DNA of 6,551 nt from positions 1 to 6,551 of the forward strand of contig JAESUT010000146.1 of the NCBI GenBank assembly GCA_016762995.1. The letters are read 5' to 3'. Below are positions 1 to 6,551 of this stretch, piece after piece (the first letter of the stretch is position 1; every line of letters begins with the position of its first letter). The stretch is from Gammaproteobacteria bacterium. Lineage in GTDB: Bacteria > Pseudomonadota > Gammaproteobacteria > Pseudomonadales > Pseudohongiellaceae. The notes beneath the pieces are model-generated. The model made no database searches. It saw nothing but the letters and a program-made list of their open reading frames with translations, and had not been told where the DNA came from. Both the position numbers and the translations under genes were made by a program.

Positions 1-44
1 GGCACGAGCCGATCGAGGAACTACAACCGCAATGGCTAAGCTAA
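1..44 (+). CDS. hscA: Probable C-terminal end of HscA, the ISC Hsp70-type chaperone (partial, 5' end outside window)
   Basis: Reading from base 3 gives the peptide [13 protein letters not shown] followed by TAA at 42-44; with the preceding GG it probably reads G-H-x-x-x-E-E-L. This resembles the end of gammaproteobacterial HscA proteins, where E. coli ends in GHSVDEV, here followed by a tail of about six extra residues. HscA is the ATP-dependent chaperone that, with HscB, helps release Fe-S clusters from the scaffold IscU. It normally lies directly upstream of fdx, so position supports the call. The reading overlaps the start of fdx by 13 bp. Only 14 codons are visible, so the identification rests on a short tail motif plus synteny. 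Of the other two frames, one stops at 37-39 and the other runs into fdx in frame. Confidence 0.5.
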   Translation, partial: HEPIEELQPQWLS

Positions 45-370
45 CCATTCTTCCACACGAAGTTATCTGTCCTGATGGTGCAACGTTCGATGCGGAGCAT
101 AATGAGACTATTTTGAACGCTGCTCTGCGAAACAATATATCTATTGAGCACGCCTGTGAAAAATCCTGTGCCTGCACTACTTGTCATGTCGTTGTGCGTG
201 AGGGCTTCGATTCACTAACAGATGCCGAGGAAAATGAAGAAGATTATCTGGACAAGGCTTGGGGCTTAGAGCCCGAATCAAGGCTGAGTTGTCAGGCGCT
301 AGTCGGCGACTCTGATCTGGTTATCGAGATACCAAAGTACACCATCAACATGGTGTCTGAAGAGCACTAA
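32..370 (+). CDS. fdx: ISC-type [2Fe-2S] ferredoxin
   Basis: This 112-residue protein is an adrenodoxin-like [2Fe-2S] ferredoxin and matches E. coli Fdx (111 aa) nearly end to end. The cluster ligands are visible as Cys42, Cys48, Cys51 and Cys87, within [14 protein letters not shown] and SRLSCQA. The extra conserved Cys46 of ISC ferredoxins is also present. The central REGFDSL and [14 protein letters not shown] blocks and the C-terminal EIPKYTIN stretch are family signatures. In the cytosol Fdx passes electrons to the IscS/IscU assembly complex, for reducing sulfane sulfur and coupling clusters. The ATG is preceded by GAGGA at 15-19, a somewhat long 12-nt spacing, and the N-terminus [16 protein letters not shown] aligns with the family, so the start is secure. 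The gene overlaps the presumed hscA end and lies 12 bp before iscX, consistent with the distal ISC operon. The original operon promoter is outside the window. Confidence 0.97.
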   Translation: MAKLTILPHEVICPDGATFDAEHNETILNAALRNNISIEHACEKSCACTTCHVVVREGFDSLTDAEENEEDYLDKAWGLEPESRLSCQALVGDSDLVIEIPKYTINMVSEEH

Positions 371-382
371 GGGGGTAGGCGT

Positions 383-580
383 ATGCAGTGGACAGATGTA
401 TTCGATATCGCGATAGAGTTGAATGATCAATTTCCCGACACCGATCCCCAATATGTCCGTTTCGTCGACCTGAGGAAATGGGTGTTAGCGTTGGATGAGT
501 TTGACGATGACCCTGAGCGCTGTGGTGAGAAAATCTTAGAGGCTATACAAGCTGCCTGGATGGAAGAAGCTGCCGATTAA
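383..580 (+). CDS. iscX: IscX, Fe-S cluster assembly modulator
   Basis: This 65-residue acidic protein matches E. coli IscX (YfhJ, 66 aa). Hallmarks are the N-terminal WTD (residues 3-5), PDTDPQYVRFVDL (18-30), the W33 region, the acidic FDDDPE run (40-45) and the final helix EKILEAIQAAW (49-59). IscX is a small winged-helix-like protein that binds the cysteine desulfurase IscS and iron through acidic surface residues. It modulates the rate of cluster assembly, competing with frataxin (CyaY) at the same site. A purine-rich Shine-Dalgarno run, AAGGGGG, ends 7 nt before the ATG and begins in the fdx stop codon, suggesting tight coupling to fdx. It is the usual last gene of the isc operon, which fits the promoter seen downstream. 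Cys47 is the only cysteine and I attach no function to it. Confidence 0.96.
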   Translation: MQWTDVFDIAIELNDQFPDTDPQYVRFVDLRKWVLALDEFDDDPERCGEKILEAIQAAWMEEAAD

Positions 581-605
581 GCTACTGAAAAATAGCGTTT
601 TTATT
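581..605 (+). terminator. Weak candidate intrinsic terminator after iscX
   Basis: Immediately after the iscX stop, GCTA (581-584) can pair with TAGC (593-596), followed by a T-rich run GTTTTTATT (597-605). Alternatively, the AAAAA at 588-592 can pair with TTTTT at 598-602. Both stems are short (4-5 bp) and one is purely A/T, so this is a poor terminator by energy. Its position between the end of the isc operon and a new promoter makes it worth listing. The transcript may simply read through into ndk. Confidence 0.25.
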
Positions 606-616
606 CATTAAAAGCG

Positions 617-645
617 TACAAAATCGCAGATTTAGCGCGTATAAT
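617..645 (+). promoter_or_regulatory. Predicted sigma70 promoter for ndk
   Basis: A perfect TATAAT -10 box lies at 640-645. The best -35 candidate at the ideal 17-bp spacing is TACAAA (617-622), only 3 of 6 matches to TTGACA. An A/T-rich stretch (about 598-613) lies upstream and could act as an UP element. The predicted start is near 652, giving a leader of about 35 nt before the ndk ATG. Just after the -10 box comes GCGCGC, a G+C-rich discriminator of the kind often seen at growth-rate or ppGpp-sensitive promoters; that regulatory reading is inference. The -10 box sits in the loop of a perfect 6-bp inverted repeat, described in the findings. Confidence 0.6.
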
Positions 646-686
646 GCGCGCTCTCAAGAATTCACCCTATATTTATTGGAGTCAAG

Positions 687-1097
687 ATGGCGATCGAACG
701 TACTTTATCCATTATCAAGCCTGATGCCGTAGCGAAGAACGTTATCGGCGAAATTTATACCCGTTTCGAGAAAGCTGGCTTGAAGATTGTCGCTGCAAAG
801 ATGCTGCAATTAGACGATGAATCAGCAGGCGGCTTTTATGCGGAGCATAAGGAAAGACCCTTCTATAAAGACCTTATCGAATTTATGACATCTGGACCGG
901 TTATGGTAACGGTTTTAGAGGGAGACGGTGCCGTTATGATGAATCGCGATTTGATGGGCGCCACGAACCCAGCAGATGCAGAAGCAGGCACGATTCGCGC
1001 CGACTTCGCAGTCTCTATCGATGCCAATGCGGTTCACGGGTCCGATTCAACAACATCGGCAGAGCGTGAAATCGGTTATTTCTTCAACGACAACTAA
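687..1097 (+). CDS. ndk: Nucleoside diphosphate kinase
   Basis: Ndk moves the gamma phosphate from ATP onto other (d)NDPs through a phosphohistidine intermediate, balancing the nucleotide pools in the cytosol. The 136-residue product starts [15 protein letters not shown], like E. coli Ndk. It carries every active-site residue at the E. coli numbering: Lys11, Tyr51, Arg87, Thr93, Arg104, Asn114 and the phosphorylated His117 in the NAVHGSDS motif. [16 protein letters not shown] (about 91-106) is the signature loop. A GGAG Shine-Dalgarno at 678-681 stands 5 nt before the ATG, and the promoter above makes ndk the likely first gene of its transcript. The protein ends at YFFNDN, about 7 residues short of the 143-aa E. 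coli protein, lacking the usual tail with a CPR motif. No catalytic part is affected. rlmN begins 41 bp downstream. Confidence 0.97.
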   Translation: MAIERTLSIIKPDAVAKNVIGEIYTRFEKAGLKIVAAKMLQLDDESAGGFYAEHKERPFYKDLIEFMTSGPVMVTVLEGDGAVMMNRDLMGATNPADAEAGTIRADFAVSIDANAVHGSDSTTSAEREIGYFFNDN

Positions 1098-1116
1098 ACC
1101 TGATCCTGAAGCAAAA

Positions 1117-1129
1117 CTCCTGTTTGGAG
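1117..1129 (+). promoter_or_regulatory. rlmN ribosome binding site inside a small hairpin
   Basis: GGAG at 1126-1129 is the Shine-Dalgarno sequence that decides the rlmN start, standing 9 nt before the ATG at 1139. CTCC at 1117-1120 is its exact complement across a 5-nt loop (TGTTT), so the site can fold into a 4-bp hairpin in the mRNA. The in-frame TTG at 1124 overlaps this sequence and the ATG at 1130 follows it directly, so neither can use it. The ribosome binding site is well supported; a regulatory effect of the hairpin is speculative. Confidence 0.5.
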
Positions 1130-1138
1130 ATGTTGAGC

Positions 1139-2317
1139 ATGGCGGCGACACACAAACCTAATTTGGCTGGCTTAAGTCGGGCAAAACTGCGGGCGTTGTT
1201 CGCCGACATGTCTGAGAAGCCTTTTCGTGCGGAGCAAATCCTTAAATGGATTCATCAGCGCGGAGTGCTTGATATCGATGCTATGACCGATATCAGCAAG
1301 GGCCTTCGTGAAAAGCTCAAGCAAACGACAGAAATTTCTCTCCCTAAGATTCTGGAAGACTTCAAGTCTGCAGACGGCACCCGTAAGTGGATTGTGGAAG
1401 TCGCCAGCGGCAGCCATGTTGAAATGGTCTTTATTCCCGAGGCGCGGCGCGGCACCCTCTGCATTTCCTCTCAGGCAGGCTGCTCGCTGGACTGCTCATT
1501 CTGCGCGACGGGCAAGCAGGGCTTCAATAGCAACCTGACAGTGGCGGAAATTGCCGGTCAGCTCTGGTGGGCAAATTACCACCTAGGTGTTTTCGAAGGC
1601 AGGGCGGAACAGCGAGTTAGCAACGTGGTGATGATGGGCATGGGAGAGCCATTGCTGAATTTCGACAATGTTATGGACGCGCTAAGTATCATGATGGAAG
1701 ATTGCGCCTACGGTTTGTCAAAGCGGAAGGTGACAATTAGCACATCGGGCGTTGTCCCGGCGATCGATAAACTGAAGGACTACACGGACGCGTCACTGGC
1801 TATTTCCTTGCATGCGCCTAATGATGAGCTGCGTAGTCAGATCATGCCGATCAACAACAAGTACCCGATTAAGGAAGTGCTTCGATCAGTGCAAGGCTAT
1901 ATGGATAGCCTGTCGGATAAGCGGGTTCCGGTAATCGAGTATACGATGATCGCAGGCGTGAACGATCATCGTCAGCATGCTCGCGATCTTGCGGTATTGC
2001 TGGAACAATTCCCCTGCAAGATAAACATAATCCCTTTCAACCCATTCTCACTCAGCGAATACCGTCGCCCTAGTGCTACTTCGGTTACAAATTTTAGGCA
2101 GATACTACAAAAAGCTGGGTATACGGTGACTGTTCGCACCACGCGGGGTGATGATATTGGAGCGGCCTGCGGCCAGTTAGTAGGCGACGTCGAAGACCAA
2201 ACTCGTCGTAGTGCGAGACACAAGCGTCGCTTTGAAGCGAGTGAATTAGCCAAAAAAGATGGCTCTAAGGTGTTCGATAGCACTGATAATCTAGCGGTAA
2301 CTGCCGACAGACTATAA
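1139..2317 (+). CDS. rlmN: Dual-specificity 23S rRNA A2503 / tRNA A37 C2-methyltransferase
   Basis: RlmN is a radical S-adenosylmethionine enzyme that makes 2-methyladenosine at A2503 of 23S rRNA and A37 of some tRNAs, affecting decoding accuracy. From the ATG at 1139 it is 392 residues (E. coli 384). An N-terminal helical RNA-binding region (about 9-65, with FRAEQILKWIHQRG) precedes the radical SAM barrel. The [4Fe-4S] ligands are Cys115, Cys119 and Cys122 (CSLDCSFC). Cys344 (GAACGQL) matches the E. coli methyl-carrying Cys355, Cys108 matches resolving Cys118, and Glu95 matches Glu105. GMGEP (167-171) is the SAM-binding GGEP-type motif. The open frame extends upstream to TTG 1124 and ATG 1130, but spacing to GGAG 1126-1129 favours 1139. 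A variable basic, then polar, C-terminal tail of about 30 residues follows the core. The gene probably shares the ndk transcript; no terminator separates them. Confidence 0.96.
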   Translation: MAATHKPNLAGLSRAKLRALFADMSEKPFRAEQILKWIHQRGVLDIDAMTDISKGLREKLKQTTEISLPKILEDFKSADGTRKWIVEVASGSHVEMVFIPEARRGTLCISSQAGCSLDCSFCATGKQGFNSNLTVAEIAGQLWWANYHLGVFEGRAEQRVSNVVMMGMGEPLLNFDNVMDALSIMMEDCAYGLSKRKVTISTSGVVPAIDKLKDYTDASLAISLHAPNDELRSQIMPINNKYPIKEVLRSVQGYMDSLSDKRVPVIEYTMIAGVNDHRQHARDLAVLLEQFPCKINIIPFNPFSLSEYRRPSATSVTNFRQILQKAGYTVTVRTTRGDDIGAACGQLVGDVEDQTRRSARHKRRFEASELAKKDGSKVFDSTDNLAVTADRL

Positions 2318-2368
2318 AGTTCCGAATAAACTAGATGGTTCTGAGCAACTAGGTACTGGTTACAAATC

Positions 2369-3184
2369 ATGTTATTTCTTGAATTTGGAAAGCTATTTGG
2401 CAAAAAGCGAGCCTCGGTGCTCGCCTTATTGCTGCTATCAAGCATGCTGTCAACGTGCGTAACTACGACGACAGGGGGCTTTATGGTGGATGCCTCCGAA
2501 GAACGAGCTGCTGCTGATTATATCAAGCTGGCGTTGGCCTATTTTGACAATAGTGACATGCCTGGTGCGCGGCGCCACGTGAGCAATGCTCTCGATATCG
2601 ATGATCGAATCTCTGATGCCTATATGGTGTTGGCGATGATCTTTCAGCGCGAGGGCGATTTAGAATTGGCCGATTCGAATTATCAACGAGCGATCAGGCT
2701 TGATAAGGCTAATTCCAGTGCGCGAAATAATTACGCGGCGATGTTGTTCTCGCATGAGCGTTATCAAGAATCCTATGAGCAATTGGAAGTCGCAGCCAAT
2801 GACACCGGTTATGAAGGGCGATCGCTTGTCTTCGAAGGTCTGGGTAGAAGCGCTTTACGCTTGGATAGGCAGGAGGACGCAAAGGCAGCGTTTCTACGTG
2901 CACTGCAACTCAATGAGAATCTTTTTATAGCACCACTCGAATTAGCATTGATATATTTCGACCAGGAGGAGTACTTGCCTGCTCGTCAATATTATCAAAA
3001 TTATTTGACCACCATCGCGTTTCTGAAATTGCCGCATACTCCGCGAGCACTATTGGCGGGCATTCAAATTGAAGGTTACTTCCAGAACCATGAGTTTGTT
3101 GAAAATTTCTCTTTAGTTCTTACTACTCTTTATCCGACTTCACCCGAATACCAAGTATTCCAAAGGCTGAACGATGCCAACTGA
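2369..3184 (+). CDS. pilF: Type IV pilus biogenesis/stability TPR lipoprotein PilF (PilW)
   Basis: PilF is the outer-membrane pilotin that delivers the secretin PilQ and allows its multimerisation for type IV pilus assembly. The 271-residue product aligns in layout with P. aeruginosa PilF. It has a basic N-terminus (KLFGKKR), a hydrophobic segment (about 15-27), a lipobox-like LSTC with Cys30, and then a short Thr/Gly linker. About five to six tetratricopeptide repeats follow (roughly 48-81, 82-115, 116-148, 152-186, 187-220 and beyond). The strongest match is in RNNYAAMLFSHERYQESYEQL and EYLPARQYYQNYL. Thr at -1 of the lipobox is atypical. Residue +2 is Val, so there is no Asp inner-membrane retention signal. 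No strong Shine-Dalgarno precedes the ATG and the N-terminus is longer than the P. aeruginosa one; a GTG at 2417 (codon 17) is a possible alternative. The end overlaps rodZ by 11 bp. Confidence 0.9.
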   Translation: MLFLEFGKLFGKKRASVLALLLLSSMLSTCVTTTTGGFMVDASEERAAADYIKLALAYFDNSDMPGARRHVSNALDIDDRISDAYMVLAMIFQREGDLELADSNYQRAIRLDKANSSARNNYAAMLFSHERYQESYEQLEVAANDTGYEGRSLVFEGLGRSALRLDRQEDAKAAFLRALQLNENLFIAPLELALIYFDQEEYLPARQYYQNYLTTIAFLKLPHTPRALLAGIQIEGYFQNHEFVENFSLVLTTLYPTSPEYQVFQRLNDAN

Positions 3185-4244
3185 GCCGACTGCCGAGCTT
3201 GAGGTCACTGCGCAATCAATTGACGCTCTGACAGCGGGAGATATACTCCAGCAGGAGCGGCAGCGTTTGGGCCTGAATGAGAAAGAAGTCGCTGATCAAT
3301 TGCATATCACCAAGCACTACGTTAAGGCGTTAGAATCTAATAGCTATGGAAAATTACCTGGCACTGTCTTTGTAAAAGGTTATCTGAAGAGCTACGCCTT
3401 ACTGTTGGGCTTGGACGTTGAAGATCTAATGTCTCGCTATGATGAGCTTACACATCAACAGCAAGCCGATAATGCACAAGAGAAACGACTATTAAAAGCG
3501 CGTAAGAAAAAAGACCGCAATAAGCCTCTAGTCATTGTTTCCTTGCTAGTTTTTGTCGTCGGGTTTTTGGGGTTGTGGCTTGCGAATAGTTATTTCTCTG
3601 AGGAGTCGGTTTCTGCTGTACCGAATACGGTGGAATCTGTCGGTGATGCGGAAAATCCTCGGCCGGCTTTGTCTCAGGCTATTGAGCCGCAAGTAACGAT
3701 ACAACCGCAGCTGACTCTGAACGTCGAGCCTGAAGAAATTACAGCTCCTACCGGTCAGTTGATAACCCCAAGCCTAATGGCAGAAGCAGAAGCTGCTTCT
3801 GAGCAATTGCCCGAAGTAGATTCGGAATCAATTGTGGATTCCCAGATCACGGAGCGGATGGAGAGTGCTGAAAGTGACGGGACGGAAGGGGCGGCTAGCC
3901 TAGAGGATTTAACGGCTGCACTACAAGCATTGAGAGCAGAACAAGAGGAGCCGGCTCTTGATAACGATGAGTCTCGTGTGATCAGCATAGAAACGAGCGG
4001 AAACGATATTCTACGAATCAGTTTTACTGGCGAGAGCTGGGTTGAAGTGAATGACAGCGAATCTCAGCAGATCTATCGCGATATCCGTGTGGCGGGCGAT
4101 GTTCTGGAAATTACTGGCAGTGCGCCATTCAGCATCCTGCTAGGCGATGCTCCCTTTACTCGCATGAGTCTAAACGGTGACGAAATCGATCTTTCAGCTG
4201 ATATTCGAATCGACAACTCAGCACGCCTCACTGTAGGCTTATAA
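3174..4244 (+). CDS. rodZ: Cytoskeletal rod-shape protein RodZ
   Basis: RodZ is a bitopic inner-membrane protein that anchors MreB filaments and couples them to the elongasome, keeping the cell rod-shaped. The 356-residue protein has the full architecture. An N-terminal Xre-like helix-turn-helix domain (about 20-90) is followed by a basic juxtamembrane patch KARKKKDRNK (108-117). A single transmembrane helix (about 118-137) leads to a long acidic Glu/Ser/Ala-rich periplasmic linker (about 141-268), and a beta-rich C-terminal DUF4115 domain (about 270-356) closes the protein. Phe66 and Tyr70 in TVFVKGYLKSYA correspond to E. coli Phe60 and Tyr64, in the region that contacts MreB. AAAGG at 3162-3166 gives a 7-nt-spaced Shine-Dalgarno inside the end of pilF, and the 11-bp overlap suggests translational coupling. 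The helix-turn-helix is known in this family as a protein-binding rather than a DNA-binding module. The linker is poorly conserved, as usual. Confidence 0.93.
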   Translation: MPTEPTAELEVTAQSIDALTAGDILQQERQRLGLNEKEVADQLHITKHYVKALESNSYGKLPGTVFVKGYLKSYALLLGLDVEDLMSRYDELTHQQQADNAQEKRLLKARKKKDRNKPLVIVSLLVFVVGFLGLWLANSYFSEESVSAVPNTVESVGDAENPRPALSQAIEPQVTIQPQLTLNVEPEEITAPTGQLITPSLMAEAEAASEQLPEVDSESIVDSQITERMESAESDGTEGAASLEDLTAALQALRAEQEEPALDNDESRVISIETSGNDILRISFTGESWVEVNDSESQQIYRDIRVAGDVLEITGSAPFSILLGDAPFTRMSLNGDEIDLSADIRIDNSARLTVGL

Positions 4245-4247
4245 CCC

Positions 4248-5360
4248 ATGAATCCTAATCCTTTGATAACTCGTCGCAAGACTCGCCAAATCATGGTCGG
4301 CAATGTGGCTGTGGGTGGTGATGCCCCGATTTCCGTTCAGACTATGACCAACACCGAGACCTGCGACGTGGATGCGACGCTGGCTCAGATCAAGCGCATG
4401 GTCAATGCGGGCGTCGATATTGTCCGCGTCTCCGTTCCGAGCTTGGACGCGGCTGAAGCCTTTAGGAAGATTCGCTCACAGGTAGAAGTACCCCTAGTAG
4501 CAGACATACATTTTGACTACCGTATTGCCTTGAAAGTATTAGAGAATGGAGTTGATTGTCTGCGTATCAACCCGGGTAATATCGGCAGCGAAGAGCGCAT
4601 TCGCGCCGTTGTCGGTAGCGCTAAAGACAAGAATATACCGCTTCGAATCGGTGTGAATGCAGGCTCTCTTGGGAAGAACTTGTTGCGCAAATACAAGGAG
4701 CCGAATTCCGAAGCGATGGTTGAGTCTGCGCTTACGCAAATAGATATACTCGACAAACTCGATTTTCAAAATTTTAAGATTAGCCTGAAAGCCTCCGAGA
4801 TATTCATGACGCTGGCGGCTTATCGCAGTCTTTCGACTCAGATAGATCAACCATTTCATCTCGGTATCACTGAGGCAGGTGGCCTTCGATCCGGCACAGT
4901 CAAATCTGCCATTGGGCTTGGAGCCATGTTGATGGATGGCATCGGCGATACGATCCGAGTCTCCCTCGCAGCGGACCCAGTCGAAGAGGTTAAAGTTGGA
5001 TTCGATATACTAAAGAGCTTGGGCCTGCGTTTTAAGGGCGTCAATTTAGTGGCTTGCCCTAGTTGTAGTCGGCAAAACTTCGATGTGATCTCTGTTGTCA
5101 ATGAATTAGAGTCCCGATTAGAAGACATAACGACACCGATTGATGTTGCTGTTATTGGCTGCATCGTGAATGGCCCGGGCGAGGCGAAGGTTGCCGAAAT
5201 CGGATTGACCGGTGCGAGCCCAAATAACCTCGTCTACAAAGACGGCGTTCCCGATCACAAGATAAATAACAAAAATCTTGTGGATGAATTAGAGGCAATG
5301 GTGCGTCAGCGCGTTGCCGATAAGAAGCAAATGGATGAAAACCTAATCGCCTCAAGCTAG
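4248..5360 (+). CDS. ispG: 4-hydroxy-3-methylbut-2-en-1-yl diphosphate synthase (MEP pathway)
   Basis: IspG (GcpE) carries out the penultimate step of the methylerythritol phosphate pathway. It reductively opens 2-C-methyl-D-erythritol 2,4-cyclodiphosphate to HMBPP, the direct precursor of IPP and DMAPP. At 370 residues it is essentially the E. coli length (372). The N-terminal TIM-barrel domain (about 1-250) contains the typical [26 protein letters not shown] and LRINPGNIG blocks. The C-terminal [4Fe-4S] domain carries Cys270 and Cys273 (ACPSCSR), Cys305 (GCIVNGPGE) and Glu312, identical in number to the E. coli cluster ligands. The enzyme is cytosolic and takes electrons from flavodoxin or ferredoxin; using the fdx product here would be speculation. 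The start lies 3 bp after the rodZ stop with only a weak TAGG (4234-4237) upstream, so it is likely translated in an operon with rodZ. The final acidic/basic tail is unremarkable. Confidence 0.97.
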   Translation: MNPNPLITRRKTRQIMVGNVAVGGDAPISVQTMTNTETCDVDATLAQIKRMVNAGVDIVRVSVPSLDAAEAFRKIRSQVEVPLVADIHFDYRIALKVLENGVDCLRINPGNIGSEERIRAVVGSAKDKNIPLRIGVNAGSLGKNLLRKYKEPNSEAMVESALTQIDILDKLDFQNFKISLKASEIFMTLAAYRSLSTQIDQPFHLGITEAGGLRSGTVKSAIGLGAMLMDGIGDTIRVSLAADPVEEVKVGFDILKSLGLRFKGVNLVACPSCSRQNFDVISVVNELESRLEDITTPIDVAVIGCIVNGPGEAKVAEIGLTGASPNNLVYKDGVPDHKINNKNLVDELEAMVRQRVADKKQMDENLIASS

Positions 5361-5377
5361 CGATCAACCACAAACCT

Positions 5378-6551
5378 ATGGCGAAATTACAAGCAATTCG
5401 AGGTATGAATGACATACTTCCTGACCAAACTCCTAACTGGCAATATGTTGAGAAATGCTTTCAGGCGGTAGTGCACCGTTATGGCTATCGGGAAATTCGC
5501 TTTCCTATTCTCGAGCAGACGCAACTGTTTAAACGCTCAATCGGCGAGGTCACTGACATCGTCGAGAAGGAGATGTACAGTTTCGATGATCGCAATGGCG
5601 ATAACCTGAGTTTGCGGCCAGAAGGTACGGCGGGTTGCGTTCGTGCTGCCGATCAACACGGTTTGCTGTTCAATCAGCAGCAACGACTCTGGTATCAGGG
5701 CCCAATGTTTCGCCACGAAAGGCCGCAGAAGGGCCGCTACCGACAGTTTCAGCAGTTTGGTGTTGAGGCATTTGGTATGGTGGGGCCGGATATCGACGCC
5801 GAAGTGATCCAACTTTCTGCCTCGCTCTGGCAAGACCTGCACTTAGAGGAATACCTCACTCTAGAGATTAACAATATCGGCGCGGCTGAAGATAGGAAGC
5901 GCTATGCTGCCGCCTTGACGGCATTCTTGGCTTTCCATGCCGAAGAACTTGATGATGATGCGCGCAATCGTATGCACAGCAATCCGATGCGGGTGCTGGA
6001 TAGCAAGAACCCGGTCGTCCAAGAAGCATTAAAAGGTGCGCCGGCTTTAGCGGATTACGTCAGTGATGATAGTGTCGTCCACTATGATGAGCTAAAGAGT
6101 CTGCTTGCCCAGAGTGGGATAGAGTTTATCGAGAATCCTCGTTTGGTTAGAGGCTTGGATTATTACAATAATTGCGTGTTTGAGTGGACTACCGATTCTT
6201 TGGGCGCGCAGGGCACAGTCTGTGGCGGAGGTCGCTACGATGGCCTAGTTGAGCAACTTGGGGGCAAACAAACGGTAGCAGCGGGCTTTGCGATGGGTGT
6301 CGAAAGGCTTGTCTTGATGCTCGATTCTCTTGGCAAGATTCCCGATGCCACCGCGCAGGTAATTGACGTGTATATGGTGGTTGTAGGGGGACAGCTGGCT
6401 GGACCTGCTCAGCTATTAGCCAAGCAGCTGCGGCAGCGATTTCCAGAAATAGGCCTGATCAACCACTGTGGCGGCGGGAAATACAGTAATCAGATGAAAC
6501 GCGCGTTCAAAAGCGGTGCGCGGCTGGCTATTGTGTTGGAAACAGAGTCGG
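5378..6551 (+). CDS. hisS: Histidine-tRNA ligase (HisRS), 3' end outside window
   Basis: HisRS is a class IIa aminoacyl-tRNA synthetase that activates histidine with ATP and charges tRNA-His. The visible 391 codons run open to the window edge, about 92 % of the 424-aa E. coli enzyme, which they follow closely. Motif 1 lies around [12 protein letters not shown] (about 36-47). Motif 2 is [17 protein letters not shown] with Arg112 (E. coli Arg113). The HisRS-specific LVRGLDYYN contains the catalytic Arg258 (E. coli Arg259). [15 protein letters not shown] and motif 3 ([11 protein letters not shown]) follow. The anticodon-binding alpha/beta domain starts near residue 328. The ATG at 5378 gives [15 protein letters not shown] as in relatives, but it has no clear Shine-Dalgarno. 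The next ATG (5405) has GAGGT directly abutting it, which is too close, and it would remove the conserved N-terminus. The gene starts 17 bp after ispG, and I see no convincing promoter or terminator in between. Confidence 0.97.
   Translation, partial: MAKLQAIRGMNDILPDQTPNWQYVEKCFQAVVHRYGYREIRFPILEQTQLFKRSIGEVTDIVEKEMYSFDDRNGDNLSLRPEGTAGCVRAADQHGLLFNQQQRLWYQGPMFRHERPQKGRYRQFQQFGVEAFGMVGPDIDAEVIQLSASLWQDLHLEEYLTLEINNIGAAEDRKRYAAALTAFLAFHAEELDDDARNRMHSNPMRVLDSKNPVVQEALKGAPALADYVSDDSVVHYDELKSLLAQSGIEFIENPRLVRGLDYYNNCVFEWTTDSLGAQGTVCGGGRYDGLVEQLGGKQTVAAGFAMGVERLVLMLDSLGKIPDATAQVIDVYMVVVGGQLAGPAQLLAKQLRQRFPEIGLINHCGGGKYSNQMKRAFKSGARLAIVLETES

Noticed and set aside
1124..1138. Upstream in-frame TTG (1124) and ATG (1130) as the rlmN start
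   Set aside because: The TTG overlaps the GGAG Shine-Dalgarno and the ATG at 1130 follows it with no spacing; only the ATG at 1139 has normal spacing.
976..1161. A 61-codon + strand open frame across the ndk 3' end
   Set aside because: It lies in another frame inside ndk and runs over the rlmN start, shows no family resemblance and has no ribosome binding site of its own.
2329..2352. AACTAG present twice, 18 bp apart, in the 51-bp rlmN-pilF gap
   Set aside because: A six-base direct repeat in a short gap is easily chance, and neither copy lines up with a promoter or a known operator pattern.
1972..2445. A 157-codon open frame on the minus strand across the rlmN end and pilF start
   Set aside because: It is antisense to two well-supported genes, has low-complexity-looking composition and no recognisable motif, and is best explained as a shadow of coding-strand codon bias.
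4539..5164. Two minus-strand open frames of about 102-106 codons antisense to ispG
   Set aside because: ispG is intact with all its Fe-S ligands, and the antisense frames show no domain, start signal or promoter.
5205..5240. TTGACC followed by A/T-rich hexamers in the ispG 3' end as a possible hisS promoter
   Set aside because: No acceptable -10 box occurs at 16-18 bp spacing; the candidates fall at about 11 and 24 bp.
5537..5842. A 101-codon minus-strand frame within hisS
   Set aside because: It covers the strongly conserved motif 1 to motif 2 region of HisRS, which explains the open antisense frame.

Overview
This window is an ordinary chromosomal housekeeping segment from a gammaproteobacterium. 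Base composition looks close to 50 % G+C by eye. All genes are on the + strand and tightly packed, with no mobile element, CRISPR array, tRNA or rRNA, or foreign-looking island. The gene order (hscA)-fdx-iscX-ndk-rlmN-pilF-rodZ-ispG-hisS is the conserved arrangement known from Pseudomonas and related gammaproteobacteria. The pilF gene between rlmN and rodZ points to a type IV pilus-bearing, Pseudomonas-like or marine lineage rather than an enteric. The species cannot be named from this sequence alone.

Layout. Bases 1-580 are the distal end of the iron-sulfur cluster (ISC) operon: the probable last codons of hscA, then fdx and iscX. Bases 581-686 are the longest intergenic gap (106 bp). It holds a weak candidate terminator and a good sigma70-type -10 box that should start ndk transcription. 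Bases 687-2317 carry ndk and rlmN. Bases 2369-5360 carry pilF, rodZ and ispG with an 11-bp overlap and a 3-bp gap, so they are probably co-transcribed. hisS starts at 5378 and runs off the right edge, missing only about the last thirty residues.

Functional links. Fdx supplies electrons for Fe-S cluster assembly and IscX tunes that machinery. Two downstream products, RlmN and IspG, are themselves [4Fe-4S] enzymes, and IspG makes isoprenoid precursors. RlmN (rRNA and tRNA methylation) and HisRS (tRNA charging) serve translation. Ndk balances nucleoside triphosphates. PilF and RodZ act at the cell envelope, in pilus secretin assembly and rod shape. Every catalytic or metal-binding residue I checked is present and no frame is broken.

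I found no evidence of an undescribed system. The observations in Part 2 are small-scale: a palindrome around the ndk -10 box, a hairpin over the rlmN ribosome binding site, a non-standard lipobox in PilF, a short Ndk C-terminus and gene overlaps.
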